From Adiantum capillus-veneris (lineage: Eukaryota; Streptophyta; Polypodiopsida; Polypodiales; Pteridaceae): 64,000 nucleotides of DNA. Of the stretch, positions 22,501-35,595 are shown in pieces (positions within the stretch are counted from its first letter, which is position 1; every line of letters begins with the position of its first letter). The notes under the pieces were generated by a model. It was not told where the DNA came from and ran no database searches. It was given only the letters and a program-made list of their open reading frames with translations. Position numbers and translations under genes: made by a program. The DNA lies in the NCBI GenBank assembly GCA_014529385.2, contig CM043963.1, positions 111,198,912 to 111,262,911 on the forward strand. Direction: 5' to 3'.

Positions 22501-22607
22501 TTGGTGGGCTTTAGTGTTCCCTCTAGAATGACAAAAGGTTCCACCTCATCCAGATAATCTTTGATTGTCATTCTTTTCTTCTTTGCCGATGACTTCAAGG
22601 CTTCCAT
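19551..22607 (-). pseudogene. Accessory coiled-coil reading frame between pol and 3' LTR
   Basis: About 1,000 codons in sense with pol, now in several pieces. N-terminal part (22607-21876): globular, with RELNEFVQSKMAGYLEKIDL and ITERVVAHALDLSNEGD, loosely like the putative plant transposon-protein domain found beside Tat elements. Then come a basic segment (21876-21406), a Pro/Ser stretch (PSPQPSPPPSPPPSSPP near 21290), a long Glu/Lys/Gln-rich coiled coil (21113-20000), and a C-terminal WLQPSLPYPLLKYEV-to-KLPGVKAGERISVQ domain ending at 19551. TAG codons at 20751 and 20397 are in frame (Gln expected). Frameshifts lie near 21876, 21490 and 21105. Starts at ATG 22607. Function unknown; a structural or nuclear-transport role is only a guess. 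Confidence 0.72.
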
Positions 22608-22772
22608 AGATTCTATTGCACTCAGTAGTCCAAAGTTAGCGTTTTTTCCATATTAGCTGCGAAACTGAGTTTTACTTATCCAAATGACTTGAAAATTGAA
22701 ATTACAGCCTAAAAGGAACTTGTGAAGCTGTGCATGTGCTCACAGTGCAAATCTGGCCAAAAATTTTCATCT

Positions 22773-22796
22773 AGACATCCTACGCGTAGGATGTCT
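22773..22796. repeat. 24-bp palindrome, copy 1
   Basis: Half-site AGACATCCTACG followed by its exact reverse complement. Confidence 0.97.
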
Positions 22797-23058
22797 TTTT
22801 CATCAGAATTGGTTCATACTTGATATGCAGGTAGTGTAAGGCTCATGGAACGTGGCTATAGGCTTGGATTTGAATTTAGCTATCAAAAAGTGGATTTTTT
22901 TGGGCTAATTCAGGCTTTAAGTGACAATTTGGGTAGAATGTCCATCATAGGTAACAATTGATGTCCAAATGGGTTGAAAATTGGTATATGGGCTCATTGC
23001 ACCATGGTATTGGCTCCCATGATGTCATTCTTTGCACAGAAGGCTAAATTTATGCTGG

Positions 23059-23082
23059 AGACATCCTACGCGTAGGATGTCT
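23059..23082. repeat. 24-bp palindrome, copy 2
   Basis: Identical to copy 1; 286 bases downstream of it. Confidence 0.97.
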
Positions 23083-23343
23083 TTTTCATCAAAATGACAT
23101 GAAACTTGTTCTGTGGGTTGTCCTTGGCCTATGGAGCATGCCCATGTTCTTGGATTTGAATTTGGACATGATTTGATGCTTGTAGGGCTCTGTGAGGTTT
23201 TTTAGGGCTCAAAAAGTGTCTCTTGAAGGTGTTGGGGATCAAAAGTGATTAGAATGGCTTCAAACTTGACATATGGGCTCTTGATGATGAGGTAACTGGA
23301 TCTGGAATGATAAAACATCCCTTGTATGCCAAAAAGGTCAATT

Positions 23344-23367
23344 AGACATCCTACGCGTAGGATGTCT
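23344..23367. repeat. 24-bp palindrome, copy 3
   Basis: Identical to copy 1; 285 bases after copy 2. Confidence 0.97.
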
Positions 23368-23628
23368 ATTTCATCATTTTTTCTCCCTGACCACACAAAT
23401 TGTTTGTTGATGTGTTGGTGAATGTGTTGTGCAATTTTCATGGGATTTGGACAAGATTTGGTAGGTCTTTGGCCCATTTTTTCCTCTATGCCGTAACTTT
23501 ACGTTTTTTCATGCATATGAGGTCAAACTTGGTCCAAATGTGATGAAACTTGGTGTATGGCTTGTAAATGTCATTCAGAACATGTGCATGATAAAAAATG
23601 TTGGTGTCTATGCCAAAAAGTGCCCTTT

Positions 23629-23652
23629 AGACATCCTACGCGTAGGATGTCT
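23629..23652. repeat. 24-bp palindrome, copy 4
   Basis: Identical to copy 1; 285 bases after copy 3. Confidence 0.97.
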
Positions 23653-25419
23653 CCTGGTGATTTTTTCAGTGCTAGTGCTCCCAGTGCTTGCCCTTTGCTC
23701 CCCTAAGTCCCTTTTGAGCCTAATTTCAACAAAAAAGTCAAACGGATAGAGTATAACTCCCTGTGTGGACTTCAGAGCCTCCGAGCCGTTTTCTTACTTT
23801 TGGAGTGCTTTTTGGCGATGAAATTTCTCGATGTTGGTCTCCATAGCTTCCCGATCCCTTGGGATCCTTGCCGTATGGTTTTTGTCGACTTTGGCTTCAT
23901 CGGAGCTCCATTTGGCAATTTGTCGCTCTAGAAGCACCCGTGGTTGCGTTTACATACCTTTGATGATTTGTGGTGGTCTACCACCATAGGACTTGGTTGT
24001 TGATGGTCTAGGAAAGCCACTCGTGAAGTTTGGTGCCAAACAGACTTGGGGTTTGGCCGCAAGTGCATTTTGACGCTTTGTGTGTTTGATGCCGTTTCTG
24101 AGTTTTAGTGCCGCTTCGGGTCCCTTTTTGGTCATTCGGGTCATATAGACTTGTCGAGCATTTCGAGATGCTCCTACCCATGAATTTTGGTAGCATTTGG
24201 TCGCCGTTTCGCCGATTTCCCATTTGGTGGCCTCTTGCGGGTTTCTGGGAATTAGGGTTTTTCCCGATGGTTTCCCACTGCCTTTGGCTATCCAGGACTG
24301 GTCTCCTAGACTAGGGTAAGCTGCAGATGAAGTCTTGTTGCTTTCGGGTTAGCCGTTAGGCCGCCGTCTCTACCTGTAGGTCTCTACCACTCGCTTTGTG
24401 TGTGACCCCTACGCTAGTTTTTGCAACATAACGATAAACATGCGCAAAAAGCTCAAGGTGGTGATCCTACCTCTCATGTCTAGAGCTGGTCGGGTAGTCG
24501 TGCGCGTTGTAGAAGCTTCTGGAAGGTCGATCCACTCTAGGTGGCAGAAGCTCTCTCCACAAGGTCAATAGTGAAAATGAGCTAAAAATGGGGTGAACAT
24601 TTCTTATAATGAAGGTCCCCTAACCACTTTTCATGAAATTTGACATGTGCTCCTATCTTCTTGCGAGATATGGTTTAGGCTCAAAAATTTCTTGATTTGG
24701 ACTCCGTTTGCTTTGTTTACCAGAAATTTGGCATTTCGGTCAAAACCTGGCCAAAACACGCTTTTCGCTCCAGTCTCATAATTGCACCCCCACTGTACCA
24801 TAGGTTGTCTTATAGTCACTGATCATCACCATATTTTTTGTTTTTCATTACGACTGTTTTCCACCTGCTTTTTGTATTTTTGAAGTTTTTCTGCCGGAAA
24901 TTAGCAAAATTAAAAGGAAAATAGCAAATCAAACCCAGAAAATCCCCAAAAATCATAATAAATCACAAAAATCACCGCAACACATTATATACACTCACAT
25001 GCAATTTTATGGCCGGATTTCTATGTTTTACCAATATTTTGCCTGAAAATGGTTATTCTACTTATAAACACACACCTAGGGGCTTGATTTGGCGTTTGGC
25101 TGTAGATTCATGCTGTATAAGGGCATATGTACTTGGGTTACTCCAAAAAATTTCGTAATCAAACAACAACCCTTAAAGTAGTCGAAAATCATGCCCTTTT
25201 TTGCTGTTTCTGTCATTGGTTCCGCATTTGAGAGTGCCTCTAGAATGCCTCCCCCCCTCCTAGCCCCGGACGACAAGGTTTCGCCTCGGAGTATGTGCCG
25301 TGCATAGGTTGAAAAAGTTGTACTAATGCCTGGCCGATTAATGTGGCCCTATTTTATGCATACTCGATCAATGCATGGAAAAATTAATGCGGTGCAAGAG
25401 AAGGGAATAAACAAGATGC

Positions 25420-26690
25420 TTATTGGCATTCGTTGTCGAGGTTTTCTGCTTTCTTTGCAAGTAGCAGTTGTAACTCTACTGCTCTCTGTTTAATTGTCTT
25501 TTTGGCAAGAGGCAATTGTTTTGCCGACACTGTTGATGGAGTCGTAGCTGTGTTTAAGGATAGAATTGGCTGGGATGTAATGGATACGGGCTTTATGGCC
25601 TTGGATTTCCATTGGTATTTTGTTGCTGCCGATTTTTGTAGATGGTTTGGCACTTTCTTGTTTGCCACTGGTTTGTCTTTCATAGGCATCCACATATGTT
25701 GGTTTCCCTTTTTGAATTGCAGCTGGCTGCTTTCCATTGTTGCTTGTACGGCAGGTAGATCCTTTTGCTTTTGCTTTGGTATCCAAATGTGAGTGACATT
25801 TGGATTTTGGCTAAGCATTTTCTTTGGAATCCATATCTGTTTTATGACCTTGGTTTGGGGTTGAACCGTCTGCTTTGTTGGAAGCCGTTTGTTACATTGT
25901 TGTTTTTCTGCCATTGCATTTCTATCCTTCCGCATCCATACTTGTTTACCTTGTTTTGGTAGCCTAGCTTTTTGCATTGTGGCCAATGACTTCATCTGTC
26001 TGTAAGTAGTATGGTTGGCTTTTACCTGATTTTTGGTCTCGGGTTTCCTGTTGTTCTTTGATGGCATTTGTGCTTTTGGCTTTGTTTCCAGTGATTGCAT
26101 AGCTTGCAGTTGTTCATGATGGTAATGCTGAGCAAAAGCTATCATCTGTTGTTCATGTTCATGCTGAATTTTGACCGCCTTTGCTTTCCAATCTATCTGC
26201 ACATTGTATGCTTTTTGCCAAGGTTGCCCTAGCATCATTGGGTGTTGTGTGCTTTCATCATCACCACATAGAATTTGTGTGGATAAATATATTGATGTAT
26301 CTGTACATGCAATATAGTCCATCCCAATGTTTTCAATGGGTGTGATGTGCTACTTTCCAGCACTTGGGGAGTAAGATGAAGTTGATCTGTGACTTTGAGC
26401 TGTTGGTATAATCCGTAAGAGATCAAATTTGCTTGAGCATCCGAATCAAGCAAAGCTGTTGATTCAACTTGATTGTTGCCCACTTTGACCACAATTATTG
26501 ACTCCACTGTTTCCTCCTCCAACTTAGTCAGTCGAATGGCATTGATTCGCAATGGTGCTCCACTTTGTTGTTGTTGTCGCCAAAGCCGTCTTTTTGCAAT
26601 GCGTTCTTGTGCTTCGGCTTGAGCTTCCTCTCGTACTCTCTCTTTTTCCTTCATTCGTTGTTTTCCTTGATGAATTTGTTGGAGCATCTC
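25420..26690 (-). pseudogene. Post-integrase second retropepsin-like domain with IW-x-PK repeat tail
   Basis: In the same frame as integrase after a TAG (26691-26693). A charged helix (KGKQRMKEKERVREEAQ) leads to a retropepsin-like fold: VESTALLDSDAQANLISYG (about 26470-26415), where the usual D-S-G reads D-S-D (G to A change), and the C-terminal MLGQPWQKAYNVQIDW (about 26240-26190) after a frameshift near 26250. A Gln/Lys-rich tail with tryptophan motifs follows (QVWMRKD, QIWIPKK, HIWIPKQ, HMWMPMK, YQWKSK), ending at 25420. A protease domain placed after integrase, in addition to the normal one in gag-PR, is unusual. Activity unlikely with DSD. Confidence 0.75.
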
Positions 26691-29600
26691 CTATGTGAGT
26701 GGTAGATGATACCTCCTCAGTCGACATCCACTAATCCAGTTTGGCAGTTCTTCACCTGCTAAGGTAGCAAGCTTGACAACTCCACTTTGTGATAGATCAC
26801 TAATCATAAATGGTCCCATCCCTCGCTTTTTAAGTTTCTTGGCATGTTGCTTCAAGGTATAAACAAGTACGTAATCACCTGTTTTGAACTCTTTGGTACG
26901 CACATGTTTCTCAAAAAATTCCTTTTGTCTTCTCTTTGTAGCATAGATTGACGCGACAACGCGTAAGAGGAGTTCATCTAGCTTTTCAAGATCATCAATC
27001 CTTGAAGAGAGCTCATGCCCTGTCCATTCCAAGATTTTTGCTACTCGTAGAGTTGGGATTAAAAACTCTGTGGGTAGTATAGCATGTAGCCCAAATACCA
27101 TGTTGTATGGTGTTGTTCCTATTGATGTTTTGTAAGCTACCTTGTATGCCCAAAGTGTTGAGTGTAGCTGCTGATCCCAATCTGTTCGTGATTCTGACAC
27201 TATTTTAGTGAGAACCGTGCATAGTGTTTTATTTGTGGCCTCAGCTTGCCCATTGGCCTGTGGATGGTATGGTGCGGATTTCCTATGTAAGACCATGAAT
27301 TCCTCTAGCAGATATTCAATGACTTCATTGATAAAATGTGTGCCACGGTCACTGACAATTTCTATTGGTAACCCGTAACGTACAAAAACATTCTCATACA
27401 AAAATTGTGCCGTAGTGCATGCATCAGTATTTTGTGTTGCTTTAGCTTCGACCCATTTTGTGAGATAGTCCGTAGCCACAATGATATATTGGGTATGGGT
27501 GCGATATGCAGGGGGTGATATAGGTGCCACAAAATCAATGCCCCATTTTGCAAATGCTCTTGCTCCCATCATTGGCCGTAATTGCATCTCATCTATTTTT
27601 ATTGGCATCTTGGTACGTTGACATGCATCACAACGTTTTACAAACTCTTCGGCATCCATGTGCAATGTAGGCCACCAAATTCTTGTGGTTAAGACAATTT
27701 TTTCCGTCTTATCGCCCGAAAAATGGCCTCCACTTATTCCGCTATGTGCATGTTCTAGAATCAACAGGTATTCGCTTTCACTTGCATAGATTCTAAGTTG
27801 ATTGTCCTTTCCCCGCTTATAGAGTTGATTCCCAATTAACTGAAAGTCACGAGCTTCCAGCTCTATAGCTTTTTCCCGTGCTCTCGTGATGTTCTCAGGG
27901 AATGTCCTGGTGGTTAAGAAGTCAATGATATATTGACTCCATGTAGGTGCTATGTTTACCTGAAACAAAGTTGCATGATCCACTGGTCGTTTGGCACTAC
28001 ATATAGTACAATTGGTAACATAGGAATGTGTGTCCGCATACATAGTTGGCCAATAAACCCCTAATTGTTTCAGTCTTTGGTGTGTCTTCACTGTTGAACA
28101 ATGAAATGCACAACCCTGGACATGTGCCTCTTCAATGTATCACTCGAATTCTTCCGGATTTATACATAATCATAGGATTAGGTCAGATCCAAGATGATAC
28201 AGCCGTCCTGTTATCAACTGGAAGTCTTTTGTTTGTCAAATTGTTTGCTATTTGGATCTGCATTCCATATGATCAAACCTACTTCCGAAGGAAAGAATGC
28301 TAACAATTTCTTGAGACCATTTGGGTACCATTTCAATGTTGAAAAGGTAAGCATCTGGTATGTCATCATCTACTCCTTCTGGAGCTTCCTCGTTGTGTAT
28401 CCTCGAAAGATGATCTGCTCGTAGATGGGTTTTACCCTTTTTGACCACCACTATGAAGTCAAACTCTAGCAATATAATAAACTAGCATACGATTCTCCCT
28501 GTATTGCAAGGTTTATTTACTAGGTACAAAAGAACTTGATGATCTGTGAAGAACACAAATTTGTTTGCAAGCAAATAATGCCGAAATTTCTTTACAGCAT
28601 AAATCATTCCTAACCCTTCCCGCTCGGTGGTTGTGTAGTTCTTCTCTGCACTGTTTAACCGTCGGCTCGCATAGCAAACCGGAAAATCCATTGTTCCGTC
28701 TCCAGGTTGAGCTAGGATACTTCCAATGGCATATGCTGAAGCATCAATGTGCACATGAAATATCTTTTCCCAATCTGGTGCCTTTAGTACAGGTGTTGAT
28801 ATAAGGTTGTCCTTCAGCTTTTGGAATGAAGTTTCACACTCCTCGGTCCACTTGAATTTGACTAGCAAACGATACAGAGGCTGTGTGATAACCGCATACA
28901 TGTATATGAATCTTCAATAATATCCGCAGTGTCCCATGAAGGATTGCACTTGTTTCGCATTAGTAGGTCTGGGCAGGTCTACAATGACTTTGACTTTGTC
29001 TAGGTCTGTGGTTATGCCATTTCTTGAGACAATGTGTCCTAAGATTCGTCCTTGCTTAACCATAAATACACATTTTTCCGGGTTAAGACAGATTTGATAT
29101 GTCCTGCACTTTTCAAAGACCTTTTGCAAATGGTCTTTCTGTTACTCTCATAGAAGAGAGTGTACACACAGGTCATCCATGTAAATTTCTAAGAATATTC
29201 TTAGGTATTCCTTGAATGCGTGAGTCATTAACCTCTGGAAAGTGGCTGGTGCATTAGTTAAGCCAAATGGCATAACTCGATACGCATAAATCCCCCATTC
29301 TGTGGCAAACGCTGTTTTGTGTTGATCCTCCCTTGCTATTGCCGGTTGGTTGTATCCTAAAAACCCATCCAGAAAGGAATAAGCCCGTTTCCCGGCCACT
29401 CGCTCAAGTACATGTTCTATGATTGGTAAGGGATAATTATCCCTTATGGTTGCTGCATTCACCTTCTTGAGGTTTACACACACTCGCAATTTCCCATTCT
29501 TTTTGGGAACTACCACAATGGGTGACACCCAATCTGTATGTTCAATCTCATAGATGAATTCCGCTTCCATCAGTTTATCAATCTCTTCTTTGATTCGTTT

Positions 29601-30671
29601 AGCAAATGTGTCATTATATGTATAAGGATGTTGTTTGCTAGGTTTTGCATCCGATTTCAAAGGAATTGTATGTTGGCATATCAATGGATCAACTCCTTTG
29701 AGGTCTTTATAGGACCAAGCGAACACATCTTTATACTTCTTGAGAAGTTGGGTTAGCTGTTCTTCCTCCTCAGGATCTAAATCATTAGCTATATAGACGG
29801 GCTGAGGCTTTTCACCTGGTTCTGCGAGGTCTATCTTTTTTTCATTTTCAGGCCCATCGTAAGATTCTTGGTTGGTTCTTTCCTTGACTGGTGGTGTCAT
29901 GATGATTTTTCTGTTCTGGATAGTAAATTTCCGATAATGTGCTGGTACGTTCATGTTGCCCTTTTCTGATTCCCCTTTACCATCACTATCTTCTTCAGTA
30001 GTCCATATCTCTCTCAAAGACCATTTCAGTTCTTGGTATTTCTGTTTACGCTCCAGTTTGGTCCACTCTTGGTCTTTTGTTGTTTCTTTTCTTGATTTGT
30101 GAGATTCTTGTGATTTTGTTTCGGTTTTAGCTTTTCGTACCTATTTTATTTCTTCTCGCGTTTGTTCTATTCGATTTTTTGAGAATTTTCTTGATATTTG
30201 ATCTTTTACACAATCCTCTGCTTTTACAAGCATCAAATAGTGAGTTTTACCTTTTATCCTGGGAATCAGGTTCTCTCTCGCTTTGTTTTCTGCTTGTTTC
30301 CTCCTATAGCATTCTTGGCGTCTAGGGTGTTGATTAGCAAAATCATAAAACTTGATATTCTCGGCTTCATTTCCACGCTCACTTGAGGTGTCTGAACACT
30401 CATTATCTGCATCATCATTTACTTCCAAATGTTCAGAGGAGTTGTAAAACTCTTCTTGTTTTGGAGGTTCCACTGTCTCTTTTTCTGGTACAACGCTTAC
30501 TATGTAATAGGGTAACACATCATAGCCATCCTTATCGCAAAATTTTGTTGTTGGACTGTCGGTAATGGTACAGACATCCAATGTTGCCAGTATGTGTTCC
30601 CATTCCAGAGGTTCCAAGGCATCTTCAGGGAAAGGTTCCGGAATGTACTCCTTGTCCGCACGAAGTGACAA
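26691..30671 (-). pseudogene. Pol of the nested element: RT, RNase H, integrase
   Basis: One frame for about 1,330 codons. Linker, then RT (VSPIVVVPKKNGKLRVCV, FLDGFLGYNQ, MPFGLTNAPATFQRLM, YMDD near 29180), RNase H (HIDASAYAIGSIL near 28740; TDHQVLLYLVNK near 28540), first integrase zinc module (about 28140-28000), second zinc module (about 27765-27620), DDE core (WGIDFVAP near 27540, VSDRGTHF near 27350, QANGQAEAT near 27250) and C-terminal tail. In-frame stops: TAG 30141, TGA 29148, TAA 29142, TGA 28914, TAG 28482, TGA/TAG at 28236-28250, TGA 28170, TGA 28140, TAG 26691. No indel noticed. Family assignment is sound; this copy is inactive. Confidence 0.9.
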
Positions 30672-33600
30672 TTACTTTTTCTAAGAGTCCTAGAGGCCTT
30701 TCCATGAACCCATCTGCCAATTGCAGTTTCATTCTGGTAGCCCTCAAAGCTGGTTTTTCCTATTTTTTCCAGATTTCCTTGGTGGCGATAGCAACTCCCA
30801 CTCCACTGTCAAGAATAGCCTTGGAAACTACTCCTTGGAATTCTACCGGTAGCGTGGTGTTTTTGTCTTCTCCCTCGCAATATTCTCCAACCTTATTCAA
30901 TGGTACTGGCCTAGTGTTTAGTTCAGGCCTGTCCAACTCTCTGATCCCTTCTTGTAGCTTCAAGGTGGGGTCTTTCACTCCAAATTTTTCTAGGCATTTT
31001 TCTATTGTTGTCCACATATTTAACCTTAACCTTAGGAGTTCTGCTAACGTGATTGTGCATGCCACCGGAGTGGATAACAACTCAATCAATCCTTGCGAAT
31101 CCATCACCTTGTTAGAAGAAAGTCTTTGAGATGGGATTGCTCTCACTTCCGACTTGGCTTCGTACTCTCCCAGGTAAGAGGGTAAAGTTCTCAAAGAGTC
31201 TGGTTGATTGTGCCCCAAACTAATAGATCCTTGGTCTCCCCCTTGTGAATGTATCTCAAAGTTCATCTGCGATCTTGCCTCAAATTCTTCAATAGGAGGT
31301 AAGATCACATTCTTTTCTTTTCTCGTGCTATTCATGTGGTTGCTCATCCTATTAGCCTCGTTGGCCTCACGGATTTGCTTCCACAGATCATCTAGACCGT
31401 TACCGTCCTTACCCATTTCTGCCAATATTTTAGGTTGGAACCCGTCACTTGCCCCATCGGTGGTATTTGGCACTATGATAGGCTCTCCTCTAGACTCATA
31501 GTCATTAGTGAGTCTTTCCTTTGTTTCCTCATGTTTCTCTAATGTTGGTTGGATAGGGGTTGGAGTTGGTTCTTCATGACAATTTGCAGGTTTACCCAAC
31601 AGTTCTTCCATCAATGATTGAGCCGTCTCAATCATCTTTTTACACATATACAACCTCTGTTTTTCTATTTCTGCATATGGATAAGTCATCCACCTTTGCT
31701 CCTGGGTTTGGTTCTTTTTAAGTCGAGCTTCATAAGCTTTTAGAAGCGCATCTAACTGCTCGTTTACCTTGTCTGCTAGTACAGATCCTCCTGATCCTGC
31801 ACTTTTGGGTTTTGCTATTTCCTTGGGTGCTATGACTGTTGTGGTGTGTGAGCTTAAGCTAGCTAGATCCTCTAACCGCTCCAATCTGTTCTTTGTATGT
31901 TTCAACTCCTCGGATAGGGTTGTTTGCTCTCGTTCTTTCCTGGCTTTCCTACGCGCCTTTCTAGCTTTCCAAGTGCTTCTCTGATTGTTCGTTTCTGAAC
32001 TTTGGGCATCGGTTTTTGGTTCTTCAACTATGGGTTCGCTCGTCCTTCTTTGGGCTTGGGCCCGTGTTACTGCCTAAATAGGTATGATTGTTTCATTTTT
32101 CGATCCTCCACTGGAAGGTATTGTTTCTAACATGTTCAAGGTGGTTTTTGCTCCTTTGCTCCGGTTTTTAGGGCAATCGAGAATCAAATGAGTAATTCCA
32201 CATTCTGGGCAATACGCATTGACTCTAAGGATTTCATCATGAGGACAGTCTCTCAGCCAATGGTCTCCACCACACATGTAGCAGGGTCCTTTGGGTTGTT
32301 GAGGTGCTCCTTGAGCTCCTCTTTGCTGGTAAGCATGTCTCGGTCCACCCATGCCTCCATTGGCTATGAACATCAGTGTTCGATCATCTAAGCTATATCT
32401 TCCTTCTCCTGCGGCCTATGCAGCAGTTGGTGGTCCTTGATTCCCTATCATGCTCCATGGTTCTGGTGTCGAGGGTTCTTCTGGTGGATAATAGACAGGT
32501 TTATCCGCATATCCATTGGGATCTTCATAATATGCATGCATAGGCACCAAAGCCTTTTCTTCTGATTCAGTTACTGTTGGTGTGTATCTTATACCAACTG
32601 GTCGTAATCCTGGTAGGGGTGGTTGTTGCCCCAACACCGGTTGTGGTCTTTCTACACCTACAGGTCCTGGTAAGTTGCCTGCTTGATATCTAGGCATCGG
32701 TGGAACTTGAGGGGAAGCTACTGGAGCTTGGGGACCGTAAGGTCTCTCCCTCACATATCCCTTGTTATAATAACATTCCTCGGTCCCATGGTTTGTCCAT
32801 TTTTGTTCAATAGCACACCACTTGGGCTGTTTAGCTTGGGGTTTGGCATACAAGTTGATCTTTTTTAGCACTTCATCTACGAGCTGCTCCTAGTTTACCG
32901 CTATTTCTTCTTTCGGTGCTGTCTTAGAAGACCTGCTTCCACTTTGCTGTGAAGATGAATCGTCATCAAGGTCCTTGAACTCCCCTTCTTTGTAGACTGC
33001 ACAATTGTCCACAAGGTACAGAGCCTCCTTGGTCAACTCATTCAACGTCGTGCTCCTCTTCATATGTAAGTCTTTCTGGAGATCTGCATTCCTTAGTCCT
33101 TGGATGAATATCAGCATAAGTCTGGACTGAGTTGGCAGTTCTTCAACAGGACAGAACTTAACATATCTTTTTAGTCTTAGGGCTGCCTTTCGTACATATT
33201 CTTCATCTTTCTGTTTGAATTTATGGATCTGTGAGACGGTATTTTGAGCTATTCCCCTTTGAGATAATTCCTCAATAAACTCGTCAAACACTTCCTCCAT
33301 TGACTCAAAGTCTCTACGCTCTACAGAGTCAAACCAAGTGGCAGCATCATCCTCTGAAGTTAGTCCAAACCCTGCAAATTGGGTAGGAAAATCTAACACC
33401 TCTTCGGCTCTAATTACACGCACAAAGGCTGCTACATGATCTCTTGGGTCTCTGTTTCCTGTGTATTTCTTGTTTACCCATTTTTTCACTTGAGAAGGTC
33501 TAATTCTTCGATGGTCTACAAATCTCATCATTGGATCAACCCGTCCCAGTCGATACACCTCCTCGGGCCTTCTGTAATAGGCTGGTTCCTCTCCCAACGG

Positions 33601-34770
33601 TGCTCCTAAGTCATAATTTCTCATGGTTCTCGTTGGAGGTGGTTCTTCTCTTCGAACTCGTTCCATGGGTGGTGCTCCAGGCTCTGTTGACCCTTGTGTT
33701 TTTGGCTTACTCTCTGCCTGATACCTTGAATAGTGTGGTGGTTCTTGCAAATCCCTGAGCCCTCGTGCGGCTTGATAACCATCTCGGTTTCGGTCTGGTT
33801 CCATTGTTGCACTCTGCCGAAGCCATGCCTGCAATGATGGTTGGTTTGCTGGTTGGTCTTGGTTGTTGAATGTTTGAGGTCGGGTGGAATGTGAGGTAGT
33901 GTCATACTCATGTGAAAAAGGATTCGTTGACTTGCTTGGGGTGTGGGCGGCTCTTGGCAGTTCCTCAGGGGCATATGTTGATGCTCTTGGACCTGTTGCT
34001 CTCTCTACTTCCTCTGGGAGAATACGTTGGTATTCTCGCCCGTATCTATCAACAAAAACTATGCCCTTCCCCGTAGCAGTTTCATAAGAGAATAAGTAAA
34101 GAACCTTATCTTTGCTTAATTCGCTTACGTGTGGTTCTTTGCTACGAAAGTAAGAGACTATACCCTCACTCTCATGCTTGTAGATTCCCATGTTCTCGTT
34201 ATAAGTTGGAACCCTGGTTGTTTTCTTATCATACATAAAAATAGCGCCGGGCCTATCAATGTTTGGTGGCGGTTCTTGAGTTTCTGAAACCATTTTCCCT
34301 TTCGCCACGTTATCTCCATATCTATTGTAATCTTCAGGGTTACTAACTATTAAATAGTGGTTCCCCTTTTTGTCTCAGAATCTATCTCCATCATCATATA
34401 CTCGGATTATCTCCAATCTTTGAGCTGGCCTCTCTTCAATACAAATGTACTTACGGCCTCGATAATCTGAATAGACTAGGGCTCCTCTCGAGTTTGTTCC
34501 CTCTAAGAAGATCACCGTGAGCCTGGAATCATTCAAAGGATTTTGGGAGGTGCTTCCTCCTCGCATAGGTCCATCATAGGTGAAACCTCCTGGTTGTTGA
34601 CTACCCATCATGAAGAAATATTTGTCTGACGAAGTGTCAGTATCACTCCCTTTCTTAATAATCGGTTCTAGCGGATTCTGAGTTACACTCTCTTCTGTGG
34701 ACACTAAGCTACCTTGGTCACCTGCCACTTTCTGGTCTCTAACAATGTATCTTCCTGATCTTAAATTCAT
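30660..34770 (-). pseudogene. Gag-protease of the nested element
   Basis: Frame opens at ATG 34770 (MNLRSGRYIV) and runs to about 30660, where pol begins in another frame. A TGA at 34375 and TAG at 32890, 32416, 32074 and 30760 interrupt it; each is one transition from Arg or Gln. Retrotransposon gag domain at about 33580-33080 (PSQVKKWVNKKYTGNRDPRDHV, ATWFDSVERRDF, FIQGLRNADLQKDL). Zinc-knuckle pair CYMCGGDHWLRDCP and CPECGITHLILDCP (about 32285-32160). Coiled segment near 31880. Protease AILDSGVGVAIAT near 30810, then ADGFMERPLGLLEKVIV. The shift into pol may be programmed or a mutation. Gag would form the particle; PR would cut the polyprotein. Confidence 0.87.
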
Positions 34771-35192
34771 CAAACTTATCAATGCAATTTATCACAATTT
34801 CAACCACTCACCCGGCAATGGGTCAGTTTCTGCACAACTTCTTGCTTTGTTGTTGAATATACCTGTACACAAGCGTTTTAATTTCGGCAATTGAATCAAA
34901 GCATTTATCTACTAGAGGTTATCTTAGTAATGATTGGTATAACTGGAGAGTTAATCTCAACCACTACTGTATTTTATGCACTGCTGATGTTCTGGATTAG
35001 GTTTGCTAATCTGGAACAGTACTTTCATCAGATGTTGGTCAATTTACGCGAAAAAGTCTGAATTCAGTCTTTGCTTCGTCAAATGGGCAAACAAGGTCCA
35101 AACTCACTTCTGAAAGAAGTTCTGGAATCCTCAAGCCAAATGGAATCTCACTATCTATGCCAGGTCAAGTTTTCCTTGCAGTATGCCCCAAT

Positions 35193-35216
35193 AGACATCC
35201 TACGCGTAGGATGTCT
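35193..35216. repeat. 24-bp palindrome, copy 5
   Basis: Identical half-sites AGACATCCTACG plus reverse complement. Confidence 0.97.
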
Positions 35217-35470
35217 CCTGCTGTGTTTTGCCTAGATTTTTGCACTGTTGTTTTTCCTTGTTGTGTTGAGCTTACAGCTGCTTTTACTTTTTTTGATTTG
35301 GACACCTATTAGCTGGTCAATGAGTCAGAAATCTGCTCCGACGGTCTGTTGATGGTATTGATCAATCTAATCAACTCCAAATTGGACCAAAATTGACTAG
35401 GAGGCTTGCCTAAGGCTATATAACCCCTTACTATGCTCAAAGTCAAAGTCTGGCTTCATTTTCTTGCATT

Positions 35471-35494
35471 AGACATCCTACGCGTAGGATGTCT
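35471..35494. repeat. 24-bp palindrome, copy 6
   Basis: Identical to copy 5. Confidence 0.97.
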
Positions 35495-35595
35495 TTTTCA
35501 TAAGAATGGCTTCAAACTCAAAACCCAGGCTCCCCTTGAGTTGCTGATCACTTTGGTATACTCAGAATTTAGTTTGGAGTCCAAAATTACTTAGA

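Larger units (their letters stand above)
22608..25419 (-). other. Spacer of the nested element with degenerate ~285-bp repeats and four palindromes
   Basis: No gene recognised. Between 22700 and 23760 a degenerate unit of about 285 bases recurs (phrases like CAAACTTGACATATGGGCTC, GAAACTTGGTGTATGGCTTG), each with one copy of the 24-bp palindrome. From 23760 to 25419 the sequence is non-coding, with no further structure seen. Confidence 0.7.

Noticed and set aside
22773-23652. Regularly spaced palindromes as a CRISPR array
   Set aside because: Spacing is ~285 bases of repeat-derived sequence rather than short unique spacers. The genome is plant nuclear and the same palindrome recurs in the leader and LTRs of one retrotransposon.
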